A stretch of 64,000 nucleotides of DNA from Nocardioides ginsengisegetis (GCF_014138045.1 NZ_JACGXA010000001.1:3209001-3273000); one strand, 5' to 3'; positions 35,871 through 45,060 are shown, counted from the stretch's first letter. The notes: generated by a model not told the origin, from the letters alone. Translations and numbers: made by a program.

Positions 35871-36511
35871 GCGCCGTGCTGCACGAGTGGCGGATCGCGC
35901 CGCGGGAGTACGCCCGGCACGAGTCCCGGCGGGGTCGCCGCTTCGCCCACGAGTCGATCGTGCCGGCCCGGACCGCGCTGGTCGTGGTCGACGTGGTGCC
36001 GTTCTTCGTCGAGCAGAACCCCTACTGCGCCGGGATCCTGCCCCAGGTCCGCGCCCTGTCCACGGCCGTGCGCGACGCCGGTGGCGTCGTGGCCTGGGTC
36101 CGGCCGACGTCCGGCCCGCCGACACCCGCGGCCGTGGCCTTCTACGGAGCGGACGTGGCGACGCTGTACGCCGCGTCCGGGGGCGAACCAGCCGCGGAGG
36201 CCGGCGTACAGGCGGGTGACCTGCACGTGGAGAAGAGCGTGCCGAGCGCGTTCTTCCCGGGGCTGTGCGACCTGCACGACCTGCTGGCGGAGCGGTCGGT
36301 CGACACCGTGATCGTGACCGGCACGGTGACCAACGTGTGCGTGGAGTCGACGGTCCGGGACGCCGCGACGCTGGGCTACAGGGTCGTGCTCGTGGCCGAC
36401 GCGTGCGCGGCGGTCGACGACGCGACGCACAACGCGACGCTGCACACGGTCTACCGCTCGTTCGGCGACGTCCGCCCGACCGCCGAGGTGCTCGCGCTCC
36501 TCGGCGGCTGA
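35867..36511 (+). CDS. isochorismatase-family cysteine hydrolase
   Basis: About 214 residues from GTG 35867 (GTG 35876 is possible). The catalytic triad is complete: Asp in VVVDVVPFF near residue 42, Lys in VEKSVPSAFF near residue 125 and Cys in TNVCVES near residue 158. The family includes isochorismatase, nicotinamidase and N-carbamoyl amidohydrolases; the sequence does not decide between them. It is co-translated with the upstream F420/FMN-type protein. Confidence 0.88.
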   Translation: MSAVLHEWRIAPREYARHESRRGRRFAHESIVPARTALVVVDVVPFFVEQNPYCAGILPQVRALSTAVRDAGGVVAWVRPTSGPPTPAAVAFYGADVATLYAASGGEPAAEAGVQAGDLHVEKSVPSAFFPGLCDLHDLLAERSVDTVIVTGTVTNVCVESTVRDAATLGYRVVLVADACAAVDDATHNATLHTVYRSFGDVRPTAEVLALLGG

Positions 36512-36512
36512 C

Positions 36513-38657
36513 TCACGCGCCCAGGCCCAGCTTCTCGGTCAGCGCGTCGGTCAACAGGGCGACGAGCGCCTCGAGCTGGACGTCGGCGGAGGAGGAGATC
36601 TCCTCGTCCGAGCCGTCGAGGGCGACCGCGGCCAGGCCGGCCTTGCTGTCGATGAGCTCGGCGACCTTGGTGTCGATCGTCTGGGCCGCGATGATCCGCC
36701 ACGCGGTGACCGGCTCGGCCTGGCCGATGCGGTGCACGCGGTCGATGGCCTGGGTCTGCTCGGCGTCGGTCCAGGACAGCTCGGCGAGCACGACGTTGGA
36801 GGCGACCTGGAGGTTCAGGCCGACGCCGGCGGCGGTCAGCGAGCAGACGGCGATCGCGACGTCGGGGTCGTTGACGAAGTCGTCGATGTTCTTCTGGCGG
36901 ACCTTGGTCGACTGCTCGCCGCGGATCGAGGAGTAGCGGATGCCGCGCTTGTCGAAGAGCTCCTGGGCGGCGTCCATGACGTCGATGTGCTTGGCGAAGA
37001 AGACGACCTTGCCGACGTTGCGGGCCAGCTGGGCGGCGTAGTCGGCCGCGAGGCCGGACTTGGCCTGGCCGATCCGCCGCATCATCGTGAAGACGTTCTC
37101 GTCGGACTTGGTCGTCGTGGTGTCCTCGCGCTCCCACGTCGCCACGCGGCGTACGAGCTCGTGGTCGATGCCCTCGACGGTGATGCCGGACGTGCGGGTC
37201 GCGAGCGCGGTCTCGTAACGGTGCACGAGACGTCGCGCGAGCTCCCGCTCGGCGGCCCGGATCGAGCGGCCGGCCTCGTCGTCGAGCTCGACCGGGAGGT
37301 CGGCGATCCGGCGGGCCGGGATGTCGGCGGCGACGTCGACCTTGCGGCGCCGGACGATGCCCATGTCGATGACGGCGTTGCGCGCGGCGGGGTAGAAGCC
37401 GAAGTCGGCGGGCGTCATGTCGGTCTCCTCCAGCGCGGCCATCAGCGCGGGGAGCGGCTTCTTGTCGTCGATCCAGCCGAGGAACTGCCAGATCGCCCGG
37501 AAGTCCTCGATGTCGTTGATCAGCGGGGTGCCGGTCAGCGCCATCAGCAGCGGGCGGACCGTGCGGGTGCGGATCCGCTCGGAGAGCTGGAGCGCGTGCT
37601 GGGAGCGCTGCGAGGTCTTGTTCTTGATGAAGTGGGCCTCGTCGACGACCATGCCGCGGAAGCCGAAGTCGCCGAGCCAGCCGACGTGGCGGTCGAGCAC
37701 CTCGTAGTTGACGACCACGATGTCGGCGAAGCCGTCGATGGTGTGGCCGTCGCCGTGGATGACGGTGGCGGTGCGGTTGGGGGTCCAGATGCCGGCCTCG
37801 CGCGCCCAGTTGGTCTTGACGACGTTGGGGACGACGACCAGCAGCGGGTAGGCGTTGGCGGCCTCGGCGGCGAGCAGCGCCTGGGCGGTCTTGCCGAGGC
37901 CGGGCTCGTCGGCGAGCAGGAAGGTGCGGTGGCCGTTGGCGGCCGCGGCCACCACCCCGGCCTGGTGGGGCATCAGCTCGTGGCCGCCGGGGGCCCGGAG
38001 CGAGGTCGGCTCGGGCAGCGGCATGCACGAGGAGGAGCCGCCGTACTCGAAGGAGCGGAAGAGCGGGCCGAGGAGCTCCCACGAGGCGAGCCGGCCGGTG
38101 CGCGGCCGGGGCTGCTGCTCGGCGGCGCTGAAGTCCGGGACGAGGAAGGGGTTGGCCAGCTGGCGCGAGACCACGGACTGCGGCAGCACGCGCTTCTCGT
38201 TCTGCGGCGGGGCGGCGCTGGGCTCGGTCGGGGCGACCGGGTCCGGGGTGGGCTCCATGCCGGCGGCCTTGAGCATCTCGCGCTTGCGGGAGCGGGCCGA
38301 CTCGGTGACCACGGCGTCCTCGGCGAGGAGCTGCAGCAGGGAGGTGTCGCGGGCGGCGGTCTTGGCCATGATCGTGGCGATGCCGTCGAGGCGCTTGAGC
38401 TGCTCGGCGCGGTGCGCCTCGGTGCCCTCCTCGTCGGCCTTCACCCGAGCCCGCTCCTCGCGGACCAGCTGGGCCAGGGCCTGGAAGGTGGCGCGGCCGG
38501 ACGGGTTGACCGGGCCGCGCTGGGCCCCGGCCTCGACCTCGCGCACGGCGCGCGCGAGGACCGGGATGACGCCCTCGTTGTCGAGGTTGCGGGCACGCCG
38601 CTGGTTGCGCGGGGCGGTGCGGACACCGCCCCCCTGACGCTGGCCTCGTCGAGCCAA
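36513..38657 (-). CDS. SNF2-family helicase/ATPase
   Basis: 714 residues. TTG 38657 is chosen because GGAGGAGGAG lies 4-13 bases upstream and the upstream frame overlaps a promoter region. SF2 motifs are present: LADEPGLGKT (Walker A) near residue 247, DEAHFIKN (Walker B) near residue 345, LTGTPLIND, then the C-terminal RecA-like domain with AAGVGLNLQ and QAIDRVHRIGQ. The first about 200 residues are a charged, partly coiled-coil extension. It is a DNA-translocating remodeller of unknown target. The C-terminal acidic tail is short. Confidence 0.9.
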   Translation of the reverse strand: MARRGQRQGGGVRTAPRNQRRARNLDNEGVIPVLARAVREVEAGAQRGPVNPSGRATFQALAQLVREERARVKADEEGTEAHRAEQLKRLDGIATIMAKTAARDTSLLQLLAEDAVVTESARSRKREMLKAAGMEPTPDPVAPTEPSAAPPQNEKRVLPQSVVSRQLANPFLVPDFSAAEQQPRPRTGRLASWELLGPLFRSFEYGGSSSCMPLPEPTSLRAPGGHELMPHQAGVVAAAANGHRTFLLADEPGLGKTAQALLAAEAANAYPLLVVVPNVVKTNWAREAGIWTPNRTATVIHGDGHTIDGFADIVVVNYEVLDRHVGWLGDFGFRGMVVDEAHFIKNKTSQRSQHALQLSERIRTRTVRPLLMALTGTPLINDIEDFRAIWQFLGWIDDKKPLPALMAALEETDMTPADFGFYPAARNAVIDMGIVRRRKVDVAADIPARRIADLPVELDDEAGRSIRAAERELARRLVHRYETALATRTSGITVEGIDHELVRRVATWEREDTTTTKSDENVFTMMRRIGQAKSGLAADYAAQLARNVGKVVFFAKHIDVMDAAQELFDKRGIRYSSIRGEQSTKVRQKNIDDFVNDPDVAIAVCSLTAAGVGLNLQVASNVVLAELSWTDAEQTQAIDRVHRIGQAEPVTAWRIIAAQTIDTKVAELIDSKAGLAAVALDGSDEEISSSADVQLEALVALLTDALTEKLGLGA

Positions 38658-39104
38658 GACTCCTCCTCCGGATGCCGTGGCGCCACGCCACGGCCGGTAG
38701 CAGCGCTGCAGGCAGCCCCGCGACCGGGAGCGACGAGACGCCGAGCGGACTGAGCCAGGAAGACGGTCCGGCGGCGCTACTCGATCCACCCGATCTCCGG
38801 GACCTGACATGGAGACCGACATCCCGGAACCGATGGTCCGCGATGAGCGTGGGGCCTGCGAGCCTCGAGATGAGGGTCGCTGCTGCACCCAGCCTATCCC
38901 CCGGCCGCGCCCCGCGGGGAACCCCCGGCACATCCGTGCCATCCGGGCCTTGATTGGTGTGGTCCCAACGGGTGACTCCCCCGCACATCGGGACTACTCT
39001 CGAAGGGTGCGCGTTCCCCGGGTCGCAACCGGGCACTCGGCGGCCAGCGGCCCTCTCCAGAAGTGCGCGGCCTGCCCTGACCCCGCACCGGGGGTGAGCG
39101 CGGC
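38658..39104 (+). other. 447-bp gap without a recognised gene
   Basis: This stretch separates the divergent SNF2 gene and the anti-sigma-type sensor gene, so it should hold both promoters. It is GC-rich and contains several short reading frames with no ribosome site or recognisable domain. No operator of a known type was seen. Confidence 0.4.
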
Positions 39105-40049
39105 ATGAGCGCCCTGGCACACGAGGCCATGCCCCGCTTCGAGCACGCGACGCTGTGCTACCGCGACGACGCGGAGTTCCTCGACCTGGTCGGCGGATTC
39201 GTCCGGGACGGCGTCGAGCGCGACGAGGCCGTCCTGGTCGCCGAGCCGACCCAGCGTCTCGCCCAGCTGCGCGACGCCCTGGGTGACGACGCCCGTCGGG
39301 TCGAGTGGCTGGACATGACGGAGGCCGGGAGCAACCCGGCCCGCATCATCGCCCTCTGGGCCGAGTTCGTGTCCCTCGGCGAGGAGGCCGGGAGGGCGAT
39401 GCGTGGGGTGGGTGAGCCGGCGTGGCCGGGACGACGCCCGGAGGAGTTCGACGAGTGCCGGCTGCACGAGCTGCTGCTCAATCGGCAGTTCGACGGCGGC
39501 CCGGGCTGGCTGCTGGTCTGCCCCTACGACATCACCGGGCTCCCGGCGTACGTCGTCGCGGAGTCGCTGCGCACCCACCCGCTGCGCTACGACCACGACG
39601 GCTTCACGACCACGCCGTTCTACGACGGGCTGCTCGTCGACCGGACCTTCGCCGCTCCTCTGCCCGCGCCGCCCGCGGACGCCCGGACGCTCGCCTACGA
39701 CGCGCCGTCGGCCGGCCTCGTCCGCACGGCCCTCCAGGACTTCGGGACGTCCTGCGGCGTCACCGAGGAGCGCATCGAGGACCTGTCCGTGGCCGGCTGG
39801 GAGATCGCGGTCAACAGCATCCAGCACGGCGGCGGCCGCGGCGTGCTGCGGCTGTGGCGCGAGCCGGGTGCGATGGTCGCGCAGTTCGAGGACGACGGCG
39901 TCATCACCGACGCGCTCGTCGGCCGCCAGACCCCACCGCTCGACGGGACCGGTGGCCGCGGCGTCTACCTCGCCCACCAGCTGTGCGACCTGGTGCACCT
40001 GCGCTCGTCGACCGGCGGCACCGTCGTACGCCTCGTCACCTGGCTGTAG
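39105..40049 (+). CDS. MEDS-domain sensor with anti-sigma HATPase
   Basis: 314 residues, ATG 39105 with GGGGGTGAG upstream. The N-terminal half (about 1-180) is a MEDS domain, recognised by FEHATLCYRDDAEFLDLVGGFVRDG and WLLVCPYDITGLP, found in stress sensors that bind methanogen- or donor-type signals. The C-terminal half (about 195-314) is an anti-sigma-type HATPase with the N-box NSIQHGGGRG and the G-box DGTGGRGVYLAH, as in RsbW-like proteins. It probably phosphorylates or binds an anti-sigma antagonist. No sigma or STAS gene is adjacent. Confidence 0.88.
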   Translation: MSALAHEAMPRFEHATLCYRDDAEFLDLVGGFVRDGVERDEAVLVAEPTQRLAQLRDALGDDARRVEWLDMTEAGSNPARIIALWAEFVSLGEEAGRAMRGVGEPAWPGRRPEEFDECRLHELLLNRQFDGGPGWLLVCPYDITGLPAYVVAESLRTHPLRYDHDGFTTTPFYDGLLVDRTFAAPLPAPPADARTLAYDAPSAGLVRTALQDFGTSCGVTEERIEDLSVAGWEIAVNSIQHGGGRGVLRLWREPGAMVAQFEDDGVITDALVGRQTPPLDGTGGRGVYLAHQLCDLVHLRSSTGGTVVRLVTWL

Positions 40050-40657
40050 TCACGGACGGGCAGCCGACCTCCGCGAGCGTCGACCTCTACTGGCTGCCGC
40101 TCGGCGCCGGCGACAACACGCACTGCGTGCGGACCAACGGGCGGATCTTCGAGTGGGTCAGTGCCCACCTCGAGCGACGTGAGCGGTGCGACCTCTACCA
40201 CGCGGCGCTCGAGGTGTGCCTCGGGTCGGAGGCGTTCGTCATCGAGATGGCCCCGGTGTGGAGCCTCGACGACCCCGACCGCGGCGTGGTGTGCGAGGGC
40301 CCGGTCGGGCTGGGCTGGCTGGGTCGCTCGCGGATGTTCCGCTACGAGGTGCACTGCTGGCGCAACGGCGTCATCCCGGACGTGGACGAGGCCGTCGACA
40401 GCCCCCAGCGACTGAGCACCGATCCGGGCCGGGCGCAGCGTCTTCTCGCCCTCCTGCCGTCGTTCCCCAACGCGACGTGGGGCCGGGACGACCTCGGCGC
40501 CGGTGAGATGTGGAACTCCAACTCGCTCGTCTCGTGGCTCCTGGCGAGCAGCGGCCACGACATGAACACGCTCGAGCCCCCGGCCCACGGGCGCGCGCCC
40601 GGGTGGGCCGCCGGGCTCGTCGTCGCGTCACGCGTGGTGTCGACGCCGGGGCCGTGA
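40049..40657 (+). CDS. conserved hypothetical protein, start codon unclear
   Basis: About 200 residues. The frame contains a coherent protein (DLYWLPLGAG near the start, CDLYHAALEVCLGSEAFVIEMAP, and a FPNATWGRDDLGAGEMWNSNS region near residue 145). Between the stop of the MEDS gene and the conserved DLYWLPLG there is no ATG, GTG or TTG; the first ordinary start is GTG 40127, which would cut the conserved strand. GTC at 40049, CTG at 40040, or a start inside the upstream gene are the alternatives. It is probably co-translated with the MEDS gene. Function unknown. Confidence 0.65.
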   Translation, partial: VTDGQPTSASVDLYWLPLGAGDNTHCVRTNGRIFEWVSAHLERRERCDLYHAALEVCLGSEAFVIEMAPVWSLDDPDRGVVCEGPVGLGWLGRSRMFRYEVHCWRNGVIPDVDEAVDSPQRLSTDPGRAQRLLALLPSFPNATWGRDDLGAGEMWNSNSLVSWLLASSGHDMNTLEPPAHGRAPGWAAGLVVASRVVSTPGP

Positions 40658-40662
40658 CCCCG

Positions 40663-41061
40663 TCAGGCCCGGTGCCAGACGATCCCGAAGTCGTCGGTCA
40701 GCGTGTCGCTGCCGGCGTCGTAGGCATAGCCGAGCGTGATGCGTGACCTGAACACGTTGCCGCCCGGCAGGCAGACGAGAGGCCCGGCCGTGACCAGGTC
40801 GTTGCCGTCCACGAAGCCCGGGCCGGTGACCAGGGCGGGGTTGCCGCCGCACGCGCTCGTGGCGGACTCGTCGTAGTAGATCACCGAGTAGGCGTGCCTT
40901 CCCGAGCCCACGATGCTCAAGGTCTGGGCGCTTCCGTCAGTGTCGACTGACGTCCACGTGCCGGCCAGCGCTCCGCCGGCCGCGGATGCGGGTGCTGCGA
41001 GGCCGGCGCCGGTGAGCCCGAGGACCACGGTGAGCGCCAGCGAGAGAGATGCCCTTTTCAT
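40663..41061 (-). CDS. small secreted protein
   Basis: 132 residues, ATG 41061, with GGAGGAAGG about ten bases upstream. A clear Sec signal peptide ends near residue 27 (ASAA). The mature part is a small beta domain with GTWTSVDTDGS near its start, which resembles lipocalin- or META-like folds, and one Cys pair (SACGG, LVCLPG). No catalytic motif. Function unknown. Confidence 0.75.
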   Translation of the reverse strand: MKRASLSLALTVVLGLTGAGLAAPASAAGGALAGTWTSVDTDGSAQTLSIVGSGRHAYSVIYYDESATSACGGNPALVTGPGFVDGNDLVTAGPLVCLPGGNVFRSRITLGYAYDAGSDTLTDDFGIVWHRA

Positions 41062-41204
41062 GAGGTCGCTGCCTTCCTCCAGTTCGGACCAATCACCCAA
41101 GGCTCCTGCTGGCCGGCCGAGATCGGCAATGGCCCGGATGAGCCACGCGAGGGGGCACGATGGGGGGCCGGGAGCCATGACGAAGCTGCCGAGCCGCGGG
41201 AACG

Positions 41205-41233
41205 AAAAAGACCCAGGTCAGCGACCTGGGTCT
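41205..41233 (-). terminator. rho-independent terminator after tRNA-Ala
   Basis: On the minus strand, AGACCCAGGTC (41233-41223) pairs perfectly with GACCTGGGTCT (41219-41209) around a 3-nt loop and is followed by TTTTTC. It starts three bases after the CCA of the tRNA fragment, where a native tRNA terminator would sit. Confidence 0.85.
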
Positions 41234-41235
41234 GG

Positions 41236-41280
<45 letters not shown>

Positions 41281-41645
41281 TGGCCGGAGCCCGCACTTGC
41301 CCGCCTCCCGAGCGCTCGGGATTGAAGCCCAGCAACTCTTGGAATCGCACAGATTGAACATCGGGGGTACGCAGGGGGTACACGCACCTTCGACCGAGCC
41401 TCGGTGTGCGTTAGCAGGCATCCGGACCCCGTCCGCGACGTCGCTGGTAGTCGGAGTTCAGCGACCACCTTCAGGCTGTGACTCTGATGTCCTCGCTACC
41501 GGCAGGAAGGGCTCGCGCCGGTGATTCCAACGTTGAATGCCGGGTCGAGCCAGCAATCGCCCGATGCCGCCGCGCGTACGGTGGTCGTACGAAGCCAGTT
41601 GACGCCCTCCGCCGATAAAGCGCACGCGGAGATCCTTCACCGCAG
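41281..41645 (+). other. gap beside the att-like tRNA fragment, no gene seen
   Basis: About 365 bp immediately inside the element boundary. Base composition is visibly lower in GC than the left flank. Short frames exist on both strands but none has a ribosome site or domain. No integrase or excisionase was recognised. The motif GGGGGTACGC/GGGGGTACAC occurs as an 11-bp near-repeat around 41,363-41,382. Confidence 0.4.
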
Positions 41646-41825
41646 CTAGACCTCGCACTGGGATATGAGAGGAACCTTGAGACCCATCAGGTGCACGACG
41701 TAGGCGGGAGCACGGCACTGGCGCACCTTGATCAGCTTGCCGTCGAGGAAGCGGACAACCGTCACCGATGCCGCTGACTGCGGGGTCGGGGTCGGGTATG
41801 GCTGGGCGTCGGCCGGAGACGACAC
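41646..41825 (-). CDS. small unknown protein downstream of the MalY-like lyase
   Basis: 59 codons from GTG 41825, just 6 bp beyond the lyase stop. The chain has a Pro/Thr-rich start, then a plausible folded part with VVRFLDGKLIKVRQCR and AYVVHLMGLKVP, and a second cysteine at the end (ISQCEV). The residue pattern looks coding, but the start has no clear ribosome site, and it may be the tail of a longer, lost gene. No family recognised. Confidence 0.35.
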   Translation of the reverse strand: MSSPADAQPYPTPTPQSAASVTVVRFLDGKLIKVRQCRAPAYVVHLMGLKVPLISQCEV

Positions 41826-41830
41826 GCTGT

Positions 41831-43045
41831 CTAGGAAGGTCGACCAGTTGAGGCCTCTCCGAGGCGAGTGATCGCCTCGGTGAGAATGGTGGTCGAGGTC
41901 GCGAAGTTTAGGCGGACATGTCCGCTCCCGCCGGTTCCGAAGACGTGCCCAGAACTCAGTGCGACGCGTGCATGATCCAGGAAATATCGTGCTGGACCCG
42001 CAAGGTCGGAGACTGCGCCTGTGCCGCCGCTCGCTGGTGTGTCAATGCCTAGACTTCGGCAGTCGAGCCAAGCGAGATACGTGCCTTCGGGCCGGAGGTA
42101 ACCAACCTCGGGAACGTGTTCGGAGAGGAGCTCGCCGAGCAGCCTCCTGTTGGCGTCCAGTCCGCCCAGCAGCGCGTCGAGCCAGACGCCCCCGTGCTGG
42201 AATGCCGCTGTGTGGGCGATGACGCCAAGGTGACTCGGCCCGTGACTGACCTCCTCCGGAATCCGTGCCAGGTCCGACGCAGCGGCCACAGGCCCGGCCG
42301 CCACCAGGGCGGCCTTCAGGCCAGCGAGGTTCCATGCCTTCGAAGCCGACATCAGCGAAAACGCGTCCTCGGTGCCCGGCACGGACAGGTAGGGCGTGAA
42401 TCTGGCGCCAGCCAGGACCAGAGGTGCATGGATCTCGTCGGCGATCACACGAACACCATGCTGCTCGGCCAGCGCGGCAACACTCTCCAGCTCGGAGCGG
42501 GTATGCACTGCCCCGGTCGGGTTGTGCGGATTGCTGAGCAGGTAGACGGCGCGAGGACTCAATGCTCGCGCTTGGCGAAAGGCGCCTTCGAGCTCGTTGA
42601 GATCGATGCGTCCCACGGGGGTGAGGCCGGATTCGACGACTCGCCAGCCGCCGTGGCTGACGAACGCATAGAACGGCGGGTAGACGGGAGCGTTGACGAT
42701 GACCGGATCGCCTGGCTCCGTGATCAACCGGAGCACCTCGACGATTCCCATCATCACGTCGGGCACGATCGAAGCGGTCTCCGCTGGGAACCCTCCCCAG
42801 CCCCACCTGGTCGAGGCGAAGGCGCTCACGGCAACTGCATAGTCCTCACCAGCCGAATATCCGGTGTCCCCGGCGTCGATGGCGTCACGCAGGGCATCAG
42901 CAATAGGTGCGGCGAGCAGTACGTCCATCTCGGCCACCCACAATGGCAGTACGTCGCGAGGGTGAACGCGCCACTTCATGCTCGTCCGCCTCTGCAGTTC
43001 GCGCAGGGAGAGCACTTCCAGCGGGTTCGGCACCGTTGCGCTCAC
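41831..43045 (-). CDS. MalY/PatB-like PLP-dependent aminotransferase or C-S lyase
   Basis: 404 residues, GTG 43045. A class I/II aminotransferase-fold enzyme: the PLP lysine is Lys236 in [10 protein letters not shown], with Asn175 (SNPHNPTG) and Asp203 (IADEIHAP) holding the cofactor and the C-terminal Arg in GHVRLNF positioned for the carboxylate. The N-terminus with WVAEMD matches the MalY/PatB cystathionine beta-lyase group, which cleaves C-S bonds of cysteine conjugates, though some members transaminate. It is the first gene inside the element and lies head to tail with the oxd operon. Its role in nitrogen or aldoxime metabolism is unknown. Confidence 0.88.
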   Translation of the reverse strand: MSATVPNPLEVLSLRELQRRTSMKWRVHPRDVLPLWVAEMDVLLAAPIADALRDAIDAGDTGYSAGEDYAVAVSAFASTRWGWGGFPAETASIVPDVMMGIVEVLRLITEPGDPVIVNAPVYPPFYAFVSHGGWRVVESGLTPVGRIDLNELEGAFRQARALSPRAVYLLSNPHNPTGAVHTRSELESVAALAEQHGVRVIADEIHAPLVLAGARFTPYLSVPGTEDAFSLMSASKAWNLAGLKAALVAAGPVAAASDLARIPEEVSHGPSHLGVIAHTAAFQHGGVWLDALLGGLDANRRLLGELLSEHVPEVGYLRPEGTYLAWLDCRSLGIDTPASGGTGAVSDLAGPARYFLDHARVALSSGHVFGTGGSGHVRLNFATSTTILTEAITRLGEASTGRPS

Positions 43046-43365
43046 GACTACTCCAGATCACTCAGAGGCGTTCATCGGGTCGGTCAGGCAGGCGAAACAG
43101 AGGAAGGCTACGGGAGCGCCGGTGGTCCCAGGTCCCATGGCTCGCCAGATAGGCGACTGGCTCGCGATCCGGGTCGTAGACGGGTCGGAGCGTGAGGATA
43201 CGCCCGGATCTGCCGCCTAGCGTGCGTCCGCAACCGCGATCGTGGCCTGCGGGATCAGCCGCGAATCCGGGGAGAGGTTGAAGTCAGTCACGACCGCGTG
43301 ACCCTTGCAAGAGGTCGTCGCGAAAGTACCCAGCTGACGAATTTCATCTAGTCACACCTGGGTCG
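43046..43365 (-). other. 320-bp gap between oxd and the MalY-like gene
   Basis: No convincing gene. One minus-strand frame without a normal start reads GHAVVTDFNLSPDSRLIPQA and ends in a stop; it may be a fragment. The gap should contain the promoter of the MalY-like gene if that is not read from the oxd promoter. Confidence 0.35.
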
Positions 43366-44436
43366 TCAGCGGCACACGTCCCGCATCATTCCGGTCGCCG
43401 GATGGCAGTTGATGTACTCGGACGTCTGGTTCGAGCCGTCCGAGACCGAGACCTCATGGTAGAGACGGAGCTCCTCGAGGGTGGCAGCCATCTTGACGAA
43501 CGTCGCAAAGATGCGCAGGTGAGTGGAATGGGTCTCGGCCCAGCGCTCGAGGGCGGCCAGAGAACTCCAGTGGCCGACGTTGTAGGTCTCCCCGAGGAGG
43601 GTGCCGTCAAGATCGATGCTCTGGACGAAGCGGTTGCTGTAGCACCCGACAGCCTGGCCGTTGTCTCGCAAGAAGTTCATGCCGTCGACGAGCGTCGGCT
43701 GGATTTTGTCGAGATAGAGGGACTGCTGATCCGGGGCGGCGTGCTTCCAGTCCTGACCGGATCGGATCACGGCGATGTTGTCATGACCTTTGACGACGAC
43801 GCGGCCACCATCTGCCGGATTGCCCGATGCGACGGTCAGCCCTCCCGAAGGCCACATCCAGTCTGTCTGCGACAGAGGGAACCGCTCACGCATGGAACCC
43901 CAGTAGCCATGCTCGTTGATCTCGCCGGTAACGGCGCCCATCACCGCGCCGATGCCGGGTAAGTCGTTCTGATAGCCGTAAATGGTCTCGAATTGCTCCA
44001 GACGGGGACAGTGCGTCTCGCGGAAGTAGCCCAATCCGTCCTGAAGTCGGTCGTCGGACTCCCACCAGTCGGCGACCATCGGGGAGGACGACCAGCGGGC
44101 GTACGCCGCAGGGTCGAGCCAGTACGCGACGACCATGAGGTTGTGGTGGTCCTGGTTGTCGCGGTGGTAGGAGAGGTCGTGGTGCCTCGGTCCGTCCGGG
44201 CCAGAGAACATGGAGATGATGTGCTGCATCGCCTCGAAGGCCTGCTCAGGTTGAGCTTCGGTGGCGTACTGGACGCCCAGGCAGGACATGACGACCTGGT
44301 CAATCCGTGTCGCAGCGCGGGCGCTGTAGCTCGGGTACGGAGGCTGGTAGTCCTCGGGCACCCGGCGTGGGAGGGTGCGTGGACAGGTGAGCCGGGGGTC
44401 GATGGCGGAGTCCATTTGTCGGCTCGTCAGACCCAT
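43366..44436 (-). CDS. oxd: haem-dependent aldoxime dehydratase (phenylacetaldoxime dehydratase family)
   Basis: 356 residues. It dehydrates aldoximes to nitriles at a ferrous haem, the first step of the aldoxime-nitrile pathway. The chain is close to OxdA/OxdRE over its whole length. Allowing for seven extra N-terminal residues, the key positions agree: proximal haem His306 (ETHSTHLRIF), distal His327 (RLYHEVSVSD), Ser226 (IRSGQDW) and Arg185 (SMRERFP), matching His299, His320, Ser219 and Arg178 of the studied enzymes. ATG 44436 overlaps the upstream gene by 10 bp; ATG 44415 would give the standard N-terminus. Neither start has a ribosome site, so translation is probably coupled. Confidence 0.96.
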   Translation of the reverse strand: MGLTSRQMDSAIDPRLTCPRTLPRRVPEDYQPPYPSYSARAATRIDQVVMSCLGVQYATEAQPEQAFEAMQHIISMFSGPDGPRHHDLSYHRDNQDHHNLMVVAYWLDPAAYARWSSSPMVADWWESDDRLQDGLGYFRETHCPRLEQFETIYGYQNDLPGIGAVMGAVTGEINEHGYWGSMRERFPLSQTDWMWPSGGLTVASGNPADGGRVVVKGHDNIAVIRSGQDWKHAAPDQQSLYLDKIQPTLVDGMNFLRDNGQAVGCYSNRFVQSIDLDGTLLGETYNVGHWSSLAALERWAETHSTHLRIFATFVKMAATLEELRLYHEVSVSDGSNQTSEYINCHPATGMMRDVCR

Positions 44437-44846
44437 CCGAGCTGTTGCATCGAGGCCCCGTCGTTCCAGATCTTCGTGATGTGGCGGATCTTGCCGTCGT
44501 CGAAGGACATGTCGTAGACGGAGTCAGTTGCCAACTTCTTCCCGGTGGGCGGGACCGGGCCGCCTTCGCCGGTGTGAGTGCCATGGAAGATTCCGTAGAC
44601 GAGCACCTTGCTTCGCACGTTGTCTACGGCCAACGTTCTGATCTCTGCACGGCCGTCGGGCACGGGGGTGAAAAGACCCTTCATCCACTCCGTGTAGGTG
44701 TGGACGCTGTCGACGCCCTCGAGGGCGGCTGCCTGGGCCGCGAATGTGGCGTCCGGATGGCAGTAAGGCTGGCAACTCTCCCATCCGCCGCCGGCCTCGC
44801 AGGCTTCGAAGAAGTTCTCTGCAATCTCCCCGATCCCAGTCATCAT
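44427..44846 (-). CDS. SnoaL-like (NTF2-fold) protein coupled to oxd
   Basis: 139 residues, ATG 44846, with GAAGGAA upstream. The fold is the cone-shaped NTF2/SnoaL barrel: FFEACEAGGGWESCQPYCHPDATF near the N-terminus and YDMSFDDGKIRHITKIWND near the C-terminus are typical. SnoaL-like proteins are hydrolases, cyclases, isomerases or simply small-molecule binders, so no reaction can be assigned. Because it is the promoter-proximal gene and its stop lies inside the oxd start region, it should be made together with the dehydratase and may bind or present the aldoxime. That last point is inference. Confidence 0.85.
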   Translation of the reverse strand: MMTGIGEIAENFFEACEAGGGWESCQPYCHPDATFAAQAAALEGVDSVHTYTEWMKGLFTPVPDGRAEIRTLAVDNVRSKVLVYGIFHGTHTGEGGPVPPTGKKLATDSVYDMSFDDGKIRHITKIWNDGASMQQLGWV

Positions 44847-44867
44847 CCGTTCCTTCCACTTGTCGTT

Positions 44868-44896
44868 GGCACCGCTCTCATGGCGAGAGTGCTGCC
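44868..44896. promoter_or_regulatory. inverted repeat upstream of the snoaL-oxd operon
   Basis: GGCACCGCTCTC (44868-44879) and GAGAGTGCTGCC (44885-44896) are inverted with 10 of 12 matches around ATGGC. The dyad lies 22-50 bp before the start codon and has the size of a TetR-, GntR- or LysR-type operator. No regulator gene is nearby. Confidence 0.5.
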
Positions 44897-45060
44897 TAGC
44901 CCACGACCGCGGGTAACGAGAATCCGAGAAGATCTCCCGGGTCGTTGGTCGAAACCACAAAGAGAGGGAGGAGCGGGAAGGCGCCCGTGTGAGGCAAGCA
45001 TCAGCGCCGGTTCCCGGGGGCATGCATCGGCAGCGGGCTAGCGGCGCTACCTGGATCTGT

